From positions 1 to 64,000 of the forward strand of contig CAIRSA010000097.1 in NCBI GenBank assembly GCA_903881085.1: 64,000 bases of DNA. Direction: 5' to 3'. Positions within the stretch are counted from its first letter, which is position 1, and every line of letters begins with the position of its first letter. This DNA comes from an uncultured Acidobacteriia bacterium. Lineage in GTDB: Bacteria > Acidobacteriota > Terriglobia > Bryobacterales > Bryobacteraceae. The notes under the pieces were generated by a model that was given only the letters and a program-made list of their open reading frames with translations, was not told the origin of the DNA and ran no database searches. The translations under genes and the position numbers were made by a program. Shown here piece by piece: positions 7,822 through 17,200 of this stretch.

Positions 7822-9833
7822 TCCAAAACGGTGAAATTCAGATGCTGTGTGGCAATGGCGGCTTCGGAGTCTTGAACCAACTTGTCTTTCACAATTACTT
7901 GCAGAGAATATTCGCCCGAGGGCATGCTCTCTTTGAAATGCACCTTGCCGCTGACCGTCAGCCGCATAATGCCCGCAGTGGTGGCAAAGATGAGCGGAGA
8001 TAGTTCGCCGTCGTGGATGAGCAGGCCGTTGCGATAGAGCTTTACCGCAGCATCGAGCCGCGCACGTTTGTCTTCGCCTAAGGTAGCGTTGAAAACCTGA
8101 TAGGAGTAGTTCAACTCTTTACCAGTGCGTATCGGCGCGAGCATGGGCCGTGGTTCTTTGCCGGCCCTTCCCTCGGGTGTCATATCGAAATTCGACACAG
8201 GATTACCGCTGCTGACCATGACTCCAGAGACATTCAACTGGCCCGTGGAAATGTTAGGGACATCCACAAAAGTGCGGATCGATCCAACCTTTCCACTAGT
8301 GAGATCGCGCACAGCCGCCACCACCTGATAATTACCCGGGGACGGCGCATACAGCCTTGCCTGCATGGGCAGACCATTGCGCAAGACTCGCTCATATTCT
8401 TCCGGCTTCAATTTGATCTCAAACCCTTTAGGAGCACTGGACGCCGCGGTGCCGGTTTGATTGATGAGCGCGGTGGCGACCTCCACCGTACAGTTATGCA
8501 TACCGTCTTTTTGAAGGGTGTATGAAATGTCCTTCATTTCGATAGGCAGCAGGATGTCGACGGCGAGCTCGTTACGGGCAGAGCGCGAGAAGACGGCCCT
8601 TAAACCGAGGCCGATTTCGCCAAAGGAAAAAGGCGAGGCAACCGAGCCGATCATCTCGGTAAGGGCCTGTCCGGGATCGAAGCCTTCAGTCTCGTCTTTC
8701 ACCTTCAACATTCCCGTTCGGGCTCGCACATTGGCCCCGGGTTGCAGCACCTTCACGGTGGGGCGAAGGAATGGAAGGCTGCCTGATTCGTTCTTTGTGG
8801 ATGAGGTGAACACGATTTTGTAGTAGCCGCTGAGCTCCTGCTCCACGCGTTCGAGCACGCGCGCGGCATCGTTGGTGTTATCGAAGAACACGCCGCCGGT
8901 TTCCTTGGTCAGGCGTCCCAGACCGCCAAACATGTCAATCTGTGTATCGGCGGCTTTGCCCGTCACGGCTGGGTTGATGGAGCGCGGATCAGCTGCATAG
9001 AAAACCACCGAAGCGAGGTTCGCTGTAGCCGTGAGGTTGGTTCGGATTTCGCCTTCAACCCTGCGCTGCTTCAGCCCGTATTCGTCGAAGCCGCCGAACC
9101 AATCGAGCACCTGCGGGTTTGCGAACAGCCACATGTTCTCTGAAAAGAAGACAACCGACTTGCGGCCAGGGATTGCCACCAAGCCACGCAGTGCGGTTTG
9201 CAAAGATAACACCGCGCGCCGTGCGGCCGCTTGTGCGCTGAGTGCGGAAACCGCGGCGGCACCGCTGCCGGGCTGAAAGGGAATCGCTGCGATTGCTGCT
9301 TGCAGTTTCGACTTATCGGAGGAGAATTGCTGGAGTTTCACCGGGCCGCCGCTGGTGGGGATGATGGCGACGAACTCTCCGGAGCGGAGCTTTTCATTGA
9401 CGAAGCCTGAAAGCGCTGAGCGCACATGATTGCGGCCATTGGGACTGAGCCCCATGTCATCCACAACCACCACAATCATGGTGCGTTCTTCGGCAGAGAG
9501 CTCCATGCCTGCCCAGCGGACAAGTCCGCCAGCGGGCGCACTCGCCAGTGCCCCGGCTTTCGACTCAACGAATTTGACTTCGACTATCTTTTGCTTCTGC
9601 TGCTCCTGCAGGATTTCGAAATCCTTCGCAGTAAGACCGGGTACAACCTTGCCCGCCGCACCTGTGACGATCGCATCGATCGCAACTTGGACGCCTACGG
9701 GCTCGTCCTTCTTTGACGGCTTTTTCGCCGCCGGAGGTTGGGCGATCAGGCACCCGCACAACAGTGCCGCAAGAGCCGTATTGCGAGTGAATGGTTTGAG
9801 GCGCACCGCTATTTCTTTCCGGCGATCTGCCAT
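7818..9833 (-). CDS. Secreted VWFA-domain protein of acidobacterial type
   Basis: A 671-residue protein with an N-terminal hydrophobic export segment (NTALAALLCGCLIAQ), then a beta-sandwich stretch (VAIDAIVTGAAGKVV, LTAKDFEILQ) and a VWFA-like domain around residues 110-330 (MIVVVVDDMGLSPNGR, then KSVVFFSENMWLF). The C-terminal 300 residues are beta-rich and unrecognised. This matches the VWFA-related family (TIGR03436) that is strongly expanded in Acidobacteria; its function is unknown. The ATG at 9833 overlaps the ThDP enzyme gene by 25 bases. A GTG at 9806 would avoid the overlap and leave a more usual signal peptide. It is probably transcribed with the deacetylase. Confidence 0.87.
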   Translation of the reverse strand: MADRRKEIAVRLKPFTRNTALAALLCGCLIAQPPAAKKPSKKDEPVGVQVAIDAIVTGAAGKVVPGLTAKDFEILQEQQKQKIVEVKFVESKAGALASAPAGGLVRWAGMELSAEERTMIVVVVDDMGLSPNGRNHVRSALSGFVNEKLRSGEFVAIIPTSGGPVKLQQFSSDKSKLQAAIAAIPFQPGSGAAAVSALSAQAAARRAVLSLQTALRGLVAIPGRKSVVFFSENMWLFANPQVLDWFGGFDEYGLKQRRVEGEIRTNLTATANLASVVFYAADPRSINPAVTGKAADTQIDMFGGLGRLTKETGGVFFDNTNDAARVLERVEQELSGYYKIVFTSSTKNESGSLPFLRPTVKVLQPGANVRARTGMLKVKDETEGFDPGQALTEMIGSVASPFSFGEIGLGLRAVFSRSARNELAVDILLPIEMKDISYTLQKDGMHNCTVEVATALINQTGTAASSAPKGFEIKLKPEEYERVLRNGLPMQARLYAPSPGNYQVVAAVRDLTSGKVGSIRTFVDVPNISTGQLNVSGVMVSSGNPVSNFDMTPEGRAGKEPRPMLAPIRTGKELNYSYQVFNATLGEDKRARLDAAVKLYRNGLLIHDGELSPLIFATTAGIMRLTVSGKVHFKESMPSGEYSLQVIVKDKLVQDSEAAIATQHLNFTVLE

Positions 9834-11476
9834 TCCGTGAATGGAGACCTTGAGCCACGAATCTTCACGTTCAACAGGTACGGCTTCTTACTGGCGTAGG
9901 CGCGTCCGATAGCTGCGGCCACTTGGTCCACGCGATCAATGGTCTCACCCTCGCCGCCGAATCCCTTCATGACTGTATCGTAGCGCGTACTGCGCAATTC
10001 GCAAGCCACGGTAGTATCGCCACCAATCAGCGCCGATTGCAGTTCGCGTTCGAGTCCCCAACCCGCATCGTTGCCGACAACGATAATGACCGGAAGATTG
10101 TGCCGCACCAGACTGTCTAGCTCAGCGATATAAAAGCCGAGCGAACCATCTCCTGTTACCATGACAATCTTCTCGTTGGGGTAGGCCAGCTGCATCGCCA
10201 GTGAGTTCGGCAAGGCTGAGCCGATGGTGCCCATGGGCCCCAGGCGCAGCCAGCCGCCCGCGCGATTCGCGGCAATGGTAGCCCGGCCCCAGTGCACGAA
10301 GTCGCCGCCATCCCAGGCATAGAGTTGATTTTCCGGAACGTGTTTTTTCCACTCTGCGAAGAAGCTGGCCGGATGCATGGGCTTCGACGCGCGCTCGCTC
10401 TCGGCCAGATCATCGAGCTTGCTCGCCGCTTCATCGCGCCAGGTTTTGTTCTGCCGGAACCAGGCCGTCTCCTTCCATTTCTCTTTGCCGAGCGCCTGAT
10501 TAAATGCAGCTAGCGATTCCTTCGCACCGGCACAGATGCCCAGTTCGAGATTGCGATTGTGGCCGAGCTCCTGCTGGTGAATGTCCACTTGAATGAACTT
10601 CGCGGCGGGCGAGAACAGTCGCGCGCTACCGAGGGCGAGCCGGTAATCCAGCCGCTTGCCCAACACCAGCGCCACGTCCGCTGCCTGGAACGCTTTGTGG
10701 ACAGCCTTGTTCAGCGCGGGGTCTGCGTAGCCCATCGAGGCCGGATGGTCGTCGCGCAGAACGCCACGCGCCATAGTGATGCTGTAATAGGGCAGCTTGG
10801 TCTTGCGCAGGAAAGCGTCGAGTTCGGCACCCGCATCGCCCCACCACACGCCGCTGCCAGCGATGACAACGGGGCGTTCGGCTGCGCGCAGAAGCTGGAT
10901 CACGCGATCGGCGGAGTCCGTCGTTGGATGCGCCGGCAGTTGCGTGGGTGTGTTCGCCATGGGAATCGCTGCGTCTGCGGAGGCCGTGAACAGGTTCACC
11001 GGAATGGTGAGATGCGTCGCCCCCATGCGGCCCGCTGCCGCTTCTACATAAGCGTTGCTGAGAAAGAAAGGAATCTGCGCAGCCGTGGCAGGTGCCGCCG
11101 ACCATTTTGTAATGGGGGCAGCAGTGCCCACCTGGTCCATATCCTGAAACACAACGCGGTTGCGAGAAGCCGTCGCGGGCGCGCCGCTAACTGCGATGAT
11201 CGGCGAGCAGGCGGCCTGCGCTGTCGCAATTCCGGTGAGCGAATTCGTATGGCCCGGTCCGCCCGTAACCAGCGTCAGCGCCGGCTTGCGGTGAACGCGC
11301 GCCCACGCATCGGCCGCATGCACAACGCCGGATTCGTGCCGCATATCGATCAGCGCGATGCCTTCGCGCGCCGCAACAGCAAGCACTTCGTTCAAGTGAT
11401 CACCAACAAGGGTGAAGATGTGGCTGATGCCAAGACGCTTGACGGCGTCGACAAAGAGTTCCGCTCCAGTGGCCAT
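9809..11476 (-). CDS. Thiamine diphosphate-dependent enzyme, acetolactate synthase-like
   Basis: About 555 residues with the three-domain layout of the acetolactate synthase / 2-hydroxyacyl-CoA lyase family. The N-terminal domain holds the catalytic glutamate in MRHESGVVHAADAWAR, the middle domain PVVIAGSGVWWG, and the C-terminal domain the ThDP/Mg motif starting GDGSLGF and ending NDAGWG. The substrate cannot be assigned; an oxalyl-CoA or 2-hydroxyacyl-CoA type role is possible. The frame is open to a TTG at 11506, but ATG 11476 or 11485 gives the normal N-terminus MATGAELFVDAVKRLG. The amidohydrolase gene starts divergently at 11525, so both promoters must share a very short region. Confidence 0.88.
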   Translation of the reverse strand: MATGAELFVDAVKRLGISHIFTLVGDHLNEVLAVAAREGIALIDMRHESGVVHAADAWARVHRKPALTLVTGGPGHTNSLTGIATAQAACSPIIAVSGAPATASRNRVVFQDMDQVGTAAPITKWSAAPATAAQIPFFLSNAYVEAAAGRMGATHLTIPVNLFTASADAAIPMANTPTQLPAHPTTDSADRVIQLLRAAERPVVIAGSGVWWGDAGAELDAFLRKTKLPYYSITMARGVLRDDHPASMGYADPALNKAVHKAFQAADVALVLGKRLDYRLALGSARLFSPAAKFIQVDIHQQELGHNRNLELGICAGAKESLAAFNQALGKEKWKETAWFRQNKTWRDEAASKLDDLAESERASKPMHPASFFAEWKKHVPENQLYAWDGGDFVHWGRATIAANRAGGWLRLGPMGTIGSALPNSLAMQLAYPNEKIVMVTGDGSLGFYIAELDSLVRHNLPVIIVVGNDAGWGLERELQSALIGGDTTVACELRSTRYDTVMKGFGGEGETIDRVDQVAAAIGRAYASKKPYLLNVKIRGSRSPFTEWQIAGKK

Positions 11477-11524
11477 GATATGCATGGTACAACGTCTGGG
11501 CGGCAACCCTGTAATAATGTCGTA

Positions 11525-12811
11525 ATGAGATTCCTACTCATTCTTCTTGCAGCGGGCTCCATGTTCGCGCAGCCCGTCTATGACCTGTTGTTGAAAGGCG
11601 GGCATGTCATCGATCCAAAGAACAAGCTCAGCGCGGTGCGCGATGTGGCCATCGCTGGCGGGAAGATCGCGGAAGTTGCGGTGAACATTCCCGCGTCGAA
11701 AGCACGCAAGACAATCAACGTAACTGGGCTGCATGTGACACCCGGCATGGTCGACATTCACGTGCACGTATTCGCAACCGGCGGCGGATCGCAGTACGAC
11801 GGCGCGCTCAGCGTCTGGCCGGATGGCCACACGTTTCGTAACGGCGTCACCACCGCGGTCGATGCCGGCACTTCCGGCTGGCGCAAGTTTCCGCTGCTCC
11901 GCGATAGCGTGTTCGCCCATTCAGAAACGCGCATGTTGGCGATGCTAAACATAGTCGGCCGCGGCATGGGCGGCGATAACGAGCAGGATATCAGCGACAT
12001 GGATCCTAAGGCGACCGCTGATATGGCGATGAAGAACAAGAGCATCGTTGTAGGCGTGAAGACCGCGCACTATGCTGGCCCGGAGTGGGTAGCGGTAGAA
12101 CGAGCCGTGGAAGCAGGCACGCTGGCCAACATCCCAGTGATGGTGGACTTCGGCACGTTCAAGGAAGAGCGTCCGTTTGCTGACCTGGTGACCAAGAAAC
12201 TGCGCCCAGGCGATATTTACACGCACATGTATCTGCCGTGGGTGCCGATGTTCGATGCCAAGGGAAAGGTCCAGTCGTCCTTATGGGAAGGCCGCAAACG
12301 CGGCGTCATCTACGACGTAGGACATGGCGGCGGCAGCTTCGTTTTCCGCCACGCCGCGAACGCCATCAAGCAGGGCCTTGTCCCGGATTCCATCTCCACT
12401 GACCTGCATGCGCACAGCATGAACTCAGGCATGAAAGGCATGTTGAACGTGATGTCGAAATTTCTCAACCTGGGCATGACGCTGGACGACATTATTCTGC
12501 GGACAACCGTGAACCCGGCGCGTGAGATCAAGCGCGAAGAGTTGGGCACGCTTTCCGTTGGCGCGGAGGCCGACGTGGCGGTGCTGCGCGTGCAGCGCGG
12601 CACATTCGGCTTCGTTGATTCGCTGGGCGCGAAGATGACTGGCACTCAGAATCTGGAGTGCGAACTGACGCTGCGCGCCGGCAAGATGGTGTGGGACATG
12701 AACGGCATCTCGCGCGAAGATTGGCACAAGCTGCCGTCCAACTACGAATCGCAAAGCGATCCGCATTGGGACAAAACGATTGCGCCGAACACTCCGCGCG
12801 TCAAAAAATAA
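11525..12811 (+). CDS. Exported amidohydrolase / dihydroorotase-like deacetylase
   Basis: A 428-residue protein with a signal peptide (MRFLLILLAAGSMFAQ). The metal-dependent hydrolase signatures are present: HVHVF preceded by MVDI (first two histidines), VGVKTAHYAG with a likely carboxylated lysine, the histidine in YTHMYLP, DVGHGGGSF, and STDLHAHS with the final aspartate. The set resembles D-aminoacylase or dihydroorotase-like deacetylases acting on N-acyl or cyclic amide substrates, here in the periplasm. The frame stays open upstream to 10559, but that part is antisense to the ThDP enzyme; the signal peptide fixes the start at 11525. Confidence 0.88.
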   Translation: MRFLLILLAAGSMFAQPVYDLLLKGGHVIDPKNKLSAVRDVAIAGGKIAEVAVNIPASKARKTINVTGLHVTPGMVDIHVHVFATGGGSQYDGALSVWPDGHTFRNGVTTAVDAGTSGWRKFPLLRDSVFAHSETRMLAMLNIVGRGMGGDNEQDISDMDPKATADMAMKNKSIVVGVKTAHYAGPEWVAVERAVEAGTLANIPVMVDFGTFKEERPFADLVTKKLRPGDIYTHMYLPWVPMFDAKGKVQSSLWEGRKRGVIYDVGHGGGSFVFRHAANAIKQGLVPDSISTDLHAHSMNSGMKGMLNVMSKFLNLGMTLDDIILRTTVNPAREIKREELGTLSVGAEADVAVLRVQRGTFGFVDSLGAKMTGTQNLECELTLRAGKMVWDMNGISREDWHKLPSNYESQSDPHWDKTIAPNTPRVKK

Positions 12812-12864
12812 ATCTTTTCGCAAGGCCGAATCCTTTTGCCGGGAATTCGGAAACTGGTTGATGA

Positions 12865-13374
12865 ATGACGGATGAGGAGTTCCGGAACGCGTTCCATCAG
12901 CATAAGGATGTCTTGTACCGGTATGCGTATCGCATGACCGGGTTGGCACCAGTGTCTGAGGACGTGGTGCAGGAAGTCTTTCTCGCATTGTGGCGAAAAC
13001 CGGAGCGGTATGACTGGCAGCGCGGATCGTTGCGCTCGTTCCTGCTGGGTATAGCCCGTAACCTGATTTTGAAACGATGGCGCGACGAACGGCCAACCGA
13101 GCAGATCGATAGCGAACTGTTTATCAGCCTTCCGCTCGACCTGACGGATTTGGAGCGCAGCGAAGCCGTTGCACGGGCGGTGCAGGAACTGCCACCGCTG
13201 CAGCGCGAGGCGGTGATTTTGGCCGAGTACGAGGAGATGCCGCTGCAGGAGATTGCCGCGGCGACGGGGGCGGAGTTGGCGGCGGTGAAGTCGCGGCTGC
13301 ATCGCGGGCGCGAGAATCTGAAGCGCCTGTTGACGCCGCTGCTGGAACCTGGAGGTATTCTGCATGGACACTAA
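12865..13374 (+). CDS. ECF-type RNA polymerase sigma factor
   Basis: A 169-residue sigma-70 family protein with region 2 (LYRYAYRMTGLAPVSEDVVQ, then VFLALWRKP) and region 4 (LPPLQREAVILAEYEEMPLQ, EIAAATGAELAAVKSRLHRG). It lacks regions 1 and 3, as expected for an extracytoplasmic-function factor. The next gene overlaps it by 11 bases and encodes a one-span membrane protein, the usual position and shape of an anti-sigma factor; a secreted thioredoxin-like protein follows. The operon may answer envelope redox or protein-folding stress (inference). Confidence 0.92.
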   Translation: MTDEEFRNAFHQHKDVLYRYAYRMTGLAPVSEDVVQEVFLALWRKPERYDWQRGSLRSFLLGIARNLILKRWRDERPTEQIDSELFISLPLDLTDLERSEAVARAVQELPPLQREAVILAEYEEMPLQEIAAATGAELAAVKSRLHRGRENLKRLLTPLLEPGGILHGH

Positions 13375-13654
13375 CAAAGATTCTCAACTGAGTGATTTGT
13401 TGCGCGAATGGAAAGTGGAGACGCCCGCGTCGCTTGATCGGCGCGTGCTGGGCGTCCGCAGGCCGTGGTGGCAGTTCCTGCTGAGCGGCTCCATCCGAGT
13501 TCCGGTTCCGGTCGCCCTGTGCCTGCTGGCGCTGACGCTCATGGGAGCATGGCGGCAGTCGCAACTTGTCCGCCCAGGGACGGCCTGTCCTTCGGCGGCA
13601 ACCAATATTCCACCGGCGAGACAAATACCTTGTCCCGCCGATGCGAAGTGTTAA
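13364..13654 (+). CDS. Single-span membrane protein, possible anti-sigma factor
   Basis: A 96-residue protein with a short cytoplasmic N-terminus (LSDLLREWKVETPASLDRRV), one membrane span near residues 47-63 (VPVALCLLALTLMGAW) and a short outer tail ending in PCPADAKC with two cysteines. The gene overlaps the sigma factor by 11 bases. The N-terminal helix and topology fit a minimal anti-sigma factor, but no zinc HxxxCxxC motif is present. The two tail cysteines could be redox active and linked to the thioredoxin-like protein downstream. Function is inferred from position only. Confidence 0.75.
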   Translation: MDTNKDSQLSDLLREWKVETPASLDRRVLGVRRPWWQFLLSGSIRVPVPVALCLLALTLMGAWRQSQLVRPGTACPSAATNIPPARQIPCPADAKC

Positions 13655-13671
13655 AAACAAGGAGATAAACA

Positions 13672-14220
13672 ATGGGACGTTTGATTCGCCGAATGCAATT
13701 CGGCATGATGGCCGGCGTGTGTTCGCTCGCGCTGGCGATGGCGCCAGTGCCGCGGCAGGCCGATCCAATGACGATCACAATGCCCTCCGGCAAGAAAACG
13801 GAACTTAGTGCCTACAAGGGCAAAGTAGTGTTGGTGCAATTTCTGTTCACCACCTGCCAGCATTGCCAGCTTGCGGCAGAGGTCTATGCGAAGCTGCAGC
13901 GAGAGTTGGGGCCATCCGGTTTCCAGGCTGTTGGCGTGGCCTTCAATGACGAAGTGCAAGCCTCTCCCGCAATGGTGGAGGAATTCAAGTCCAAACATGG
14001 AGTGAACTTTCCAGTAGGAACCGTATCGCGAGCGGAGGTCCTGAAGTATCTGGGAATGTCGCAGATGGAAATGCTGCGTGTTCCGCAGATTGTGATCATC
14101 GGGCGCGATGGTGTGGTGCGTGTGCAGAGTGAGACGAAGGGCTCGCCGGAGCTACAGGACGAAGCTCACATGCGAACCCTTCTGAAGGGACTTCTGAACA
14201 GCGCCAAGCCGGCCAATTAA
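13672..14220 (+). CDS. Secreted thioredoxin-like protein (TlpA/ResA-like)
   Basis: A 182-residue protein with a signal segment (FGMMAGVCSLALAMAPVPRQ) and a redoxin domain. The active-site motif is CQHC in VQFLFTTCQHCQLAAEVY, and the cis-proline loop is in LRVPQIVIIG. The fold fits periplasmic TlpA/ResA-type thiol-disulfide proteins or peroxiredoxin-like relatives. It is third in the operon with the ECF sigma factor and the one-span protein, 17 bases downstream of the latter. It may repair or sense disulfides in the envelope. Confidence 0.85.
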   Translation: MGRLIRRMQFGMMAGVCSLALAMAPVPRQADPMTITMPSGKKTELSAYKGKVVLVQFLFTTCQHCQLAAEVYAKLQRELGPSGFQAVGVAFNDEVQASPAMVEEFKSKHGVNFPVGTVSRAEVLKYLGMSQMEMLRVPQIVIIGRDGVVRVQSETKGSPELQDEAHMRTLLKGLLNSAKPAN

Positions 14221-14223
14221 ATC

Positions 14224-14268
14224 AGGCCCGATGTGGGGCGGGCTTCAGCCTGCGGAGGGCTTAAGCCC
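14224..14268 (+). repeat. Intergenic hairpin repeat between convergent genes
   Basis: This lies between the stops of the thioredoxin-like gene (14220) and the SbcC-like gene (14279). It contains a perfect 12-base palindrome, gggcttaagccc at 14257-14268, and the segment ggcccgatgtggggcgggct. A related copy in reverse orientation is at 160-230. The site between two converging genes would suit a two-way terminator, but no T-run is present. Confidence 0.45.
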
Positions 14269-14278
14269 GATTGCCGGA

Positions 14279-17200
14279 CTAAATGCGGTAGACCGCAAGT
14301 TTCGAAGACGGCACCGCCCCGGCGGCAACATCAAGCAGGTGCTGGTGGTGCGTGAACAGCAGCACCTGCGTCTGCTGCGCCAGCCCTGCCAGCACCTGCA
14401 ATGCAGCCGCGGCGCGCGCGTCATCGAAGTGCACCAGGATGTCATCGGCGATGAAGGGAATCGGAGAATGATTCTGAAAGTAGATCTCCAGGCTGGCCAC
14501 GCGCAACGCCAGATAGAGTTGATCGCATGTGCCGCTACTCATTTCCTTCGTGCTCAACCGTGCCGAGCGGCCCTTCCTTACACCTACAATTTTCGGATTA
14601 TTCTTCTCGTCGCAGTCCAGGTCAAGTTCATCGAATGCGCCTAGTGTAAGCCGCGAGAATATCTCAGATGAGCGGCGAAGCATATCGCCTGAGGTCTTCT
14701 TGCGATGGCGCTCCACAGCCGACTTCAGCACGTGCTCGGCCAGCTTCAATCGCAGATACCGGCCAGTCTGCTCCAACAGTTTGGCACGCTCGAACTCAAG
14801 GTTGGCCGCGGCGTCGGCTGTTGCTGTACTCTTCTCATAGTCAGCCAACTCCTTAGCTAAGGTTGCCAGTTCGGTTATCGTCTCTTCGCGCTGCTGTATG
14901 ATTTGCTCGACCTCCGCTTGCAACTGCGCGATTTCTCCAGGTAGCGCATCTTCGGAATGGCGCAGCGCCTCGGCTTCGAAGTCCTCAACGGATTCCGTGC
15001 CGGCGACCCTCGCCAGTTGCGCTTCAGCGGCGGCCAGGTCATCCAGTAACTTTGCCTTGTCGGTGGATTGTTTGATGTACACGGGGATCTGCTCCACCGC
15101 AAGGCAGCCTGCCTCGGCGGCCAAGGCATTGCGCAGGGCGCCGATTGTTGCCAAGTCTTCATCGCGTGCCTGCAAATCGAATAGCTGTTTATTGAGCGCC
15201 TTTTCTTTTTCCTTGCGCAGGTCGCGATTCAAAACATGTTCGCTCAGTCGCTTGTGCAGAAGGCCGGCGGCGGAGGCAGGCGGCAGCGGCAGCAAGTCCG
15301 GCGCGACCTCCCGCGTGAGCGTTTCCACTATCTGCTGGAAATGCGCTGCCTCTTCCTCGATGCCCGCAATTCGCCTTCGACTCTCAGCCCAATCTTTGTA
15401 TGACTCGGCAAGGTTCCGCCGTAACTCCAATGCCGCCCTGACCGCCGCCGGATCCATCGCTGCGCCCATACGCAAACCTTCCAGCAATTGACTCCAATGC
15501 TGCTTCCACTCAGTCAGGTCCGCATTCACTTCCATCTCGCGCTGCCGTGCCACTTCCAAATTGCGGCGCGCGGCCGCGACGGACTCCTCCCACTTGACGA
15601 GGCTTGCCTTGTTCGACACCTGCACTTCGATCCAGTTCTTGGCAACCGTACGCAACTCCGTCAGCGTTTGCGCATCCGGCGCTCCAGCGGTCAGTGCTAA
15701 AGTTTGCCGCAACGAATCCGCGGCGGCGGCGGACTGCAAATCAAAATCCCCTATGCGGTCATTCTCTTCTGTCCAGGCACTTGCGCGCTCCAGCAGACGC
15801 GAACGTCGATTGAGCCAGTCCGTCATTTGCGCCGGAGGCTGAGGCTCCAGGCCCCAACGCGTCCAAAGCGCAGCCCATTGCGGCTGCAATCCGTCCATCT
15901 CCGCAACCGCGTTTTTCAGCTCTTCCGCGTAGCCGTCGCGGCGAATGCGGGCCGTTTCCAGGCTCGCTTTGGCCTGCGCCAGATTGGCGGCCTCGTTGGC
16001 GTGTTCGCGCAGATCGTCAGAGGAAATATCGGCCGCCTTCACTCCCGCTTCGTAGGCTTCGGCGAGCGCGAGCGCAGAATCGTAGCCGGGCAGGAATTCA
16101 CGCGCGGCTGAGGCGTCGCCATCGAGCCATGCCGAACGCACCGCGCGCCAACCCTGATCGCGCAGATTTCGCGCGTCTTCCATCGCCTCCAGCGTTGGCA
16201 CCGTCCTGCCCGCCAATTTTTGGCGAATACCGGCCTCGATTTGACGCACCTCGACTTCGGCTTCGGCAGAGTTTTCGCGCGCCTTTCGCAGAGCATTTTC
16301 GGCGCCCTCAAAACGCTGCTTCCATCTTTCCACCAGCGCCGGCGATGGTAGATCGGCTTGGCGCAGCGCATCGAGCGAACCGGCCCACGGCAACGCGCGC
16401 AAATCGGCGTCGAGCCGCTTCGCTTCCCTCAAGGCCTTCTCACGTCTCGCGGCAAAGGTGGTAGCGGCCGCGGCGAACTGATCCGTAGCCGCCAGCGCGA
16501 GCTGGATGGAATCCACCGGCTTTGCCGCAGGCAACTCCGCCAAACGATTTACGCCAGCTTCAATATCGGCCCGCATTTTCGCCACTTCGCGTGCAGCGTT
16601 CTTTGCGTCGGCATTCAGCCGCGTGAATGTAACATCCAACTCTTCCGTGCGGCGGCGATTCTCCGCAGTCACCTGCAATGAAGGAATCGACTCCATCGCC
16701 GCAGTCATCCCCAATTCCGAAAAGAATTCGCCGGCATTGGACTCAGCAACGCGCACTCGCTCCTGCAACTTCGCTTTGTCTTTGGCCGCTTTGCCGGTTG
16801 CCCCAAGCAACTCAGGCAGCTTTGCAATCTCGGCCTCGCGCAGCAGCAGCGCCTCTGAAAACGTGAGACCGGAGAGATCTTTTTCCAGAGTACCGATCTC
16901 CTGCACGATTCGCTGCCGGTCCTCCAGCTTGCTTCGAAACTCGGCCTCCGCTTTCGAAAACTCTACCGCGAAGCCGTCCCGCGCCACCTGCACCAGCTTC
17001 AATGAGTCCAGGCTCGCCAGCAGCTGTTGCTTGCGTGCGATCAGCTGCAGCGCCTCGCGGATCCGCTCCAGACGCCGCTCAACCATGTTCTTTTCACGAT
17101 GTTCGATGCCTAGCCGTTCCTTCTTTGTTTCAGCCTGTTCGCGGCGCGCGGTCATATCATCCAGCACGCTGCTTTTTAGCATTGAGGTGGAAAGATTCTT

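Noticed and set aside
10559..11524. Upstream extension of the amidohydrolase frame
   Set aside because: This part is antisense to the ThDP enzyme, and a good signal peptide marks the true start at 11525.
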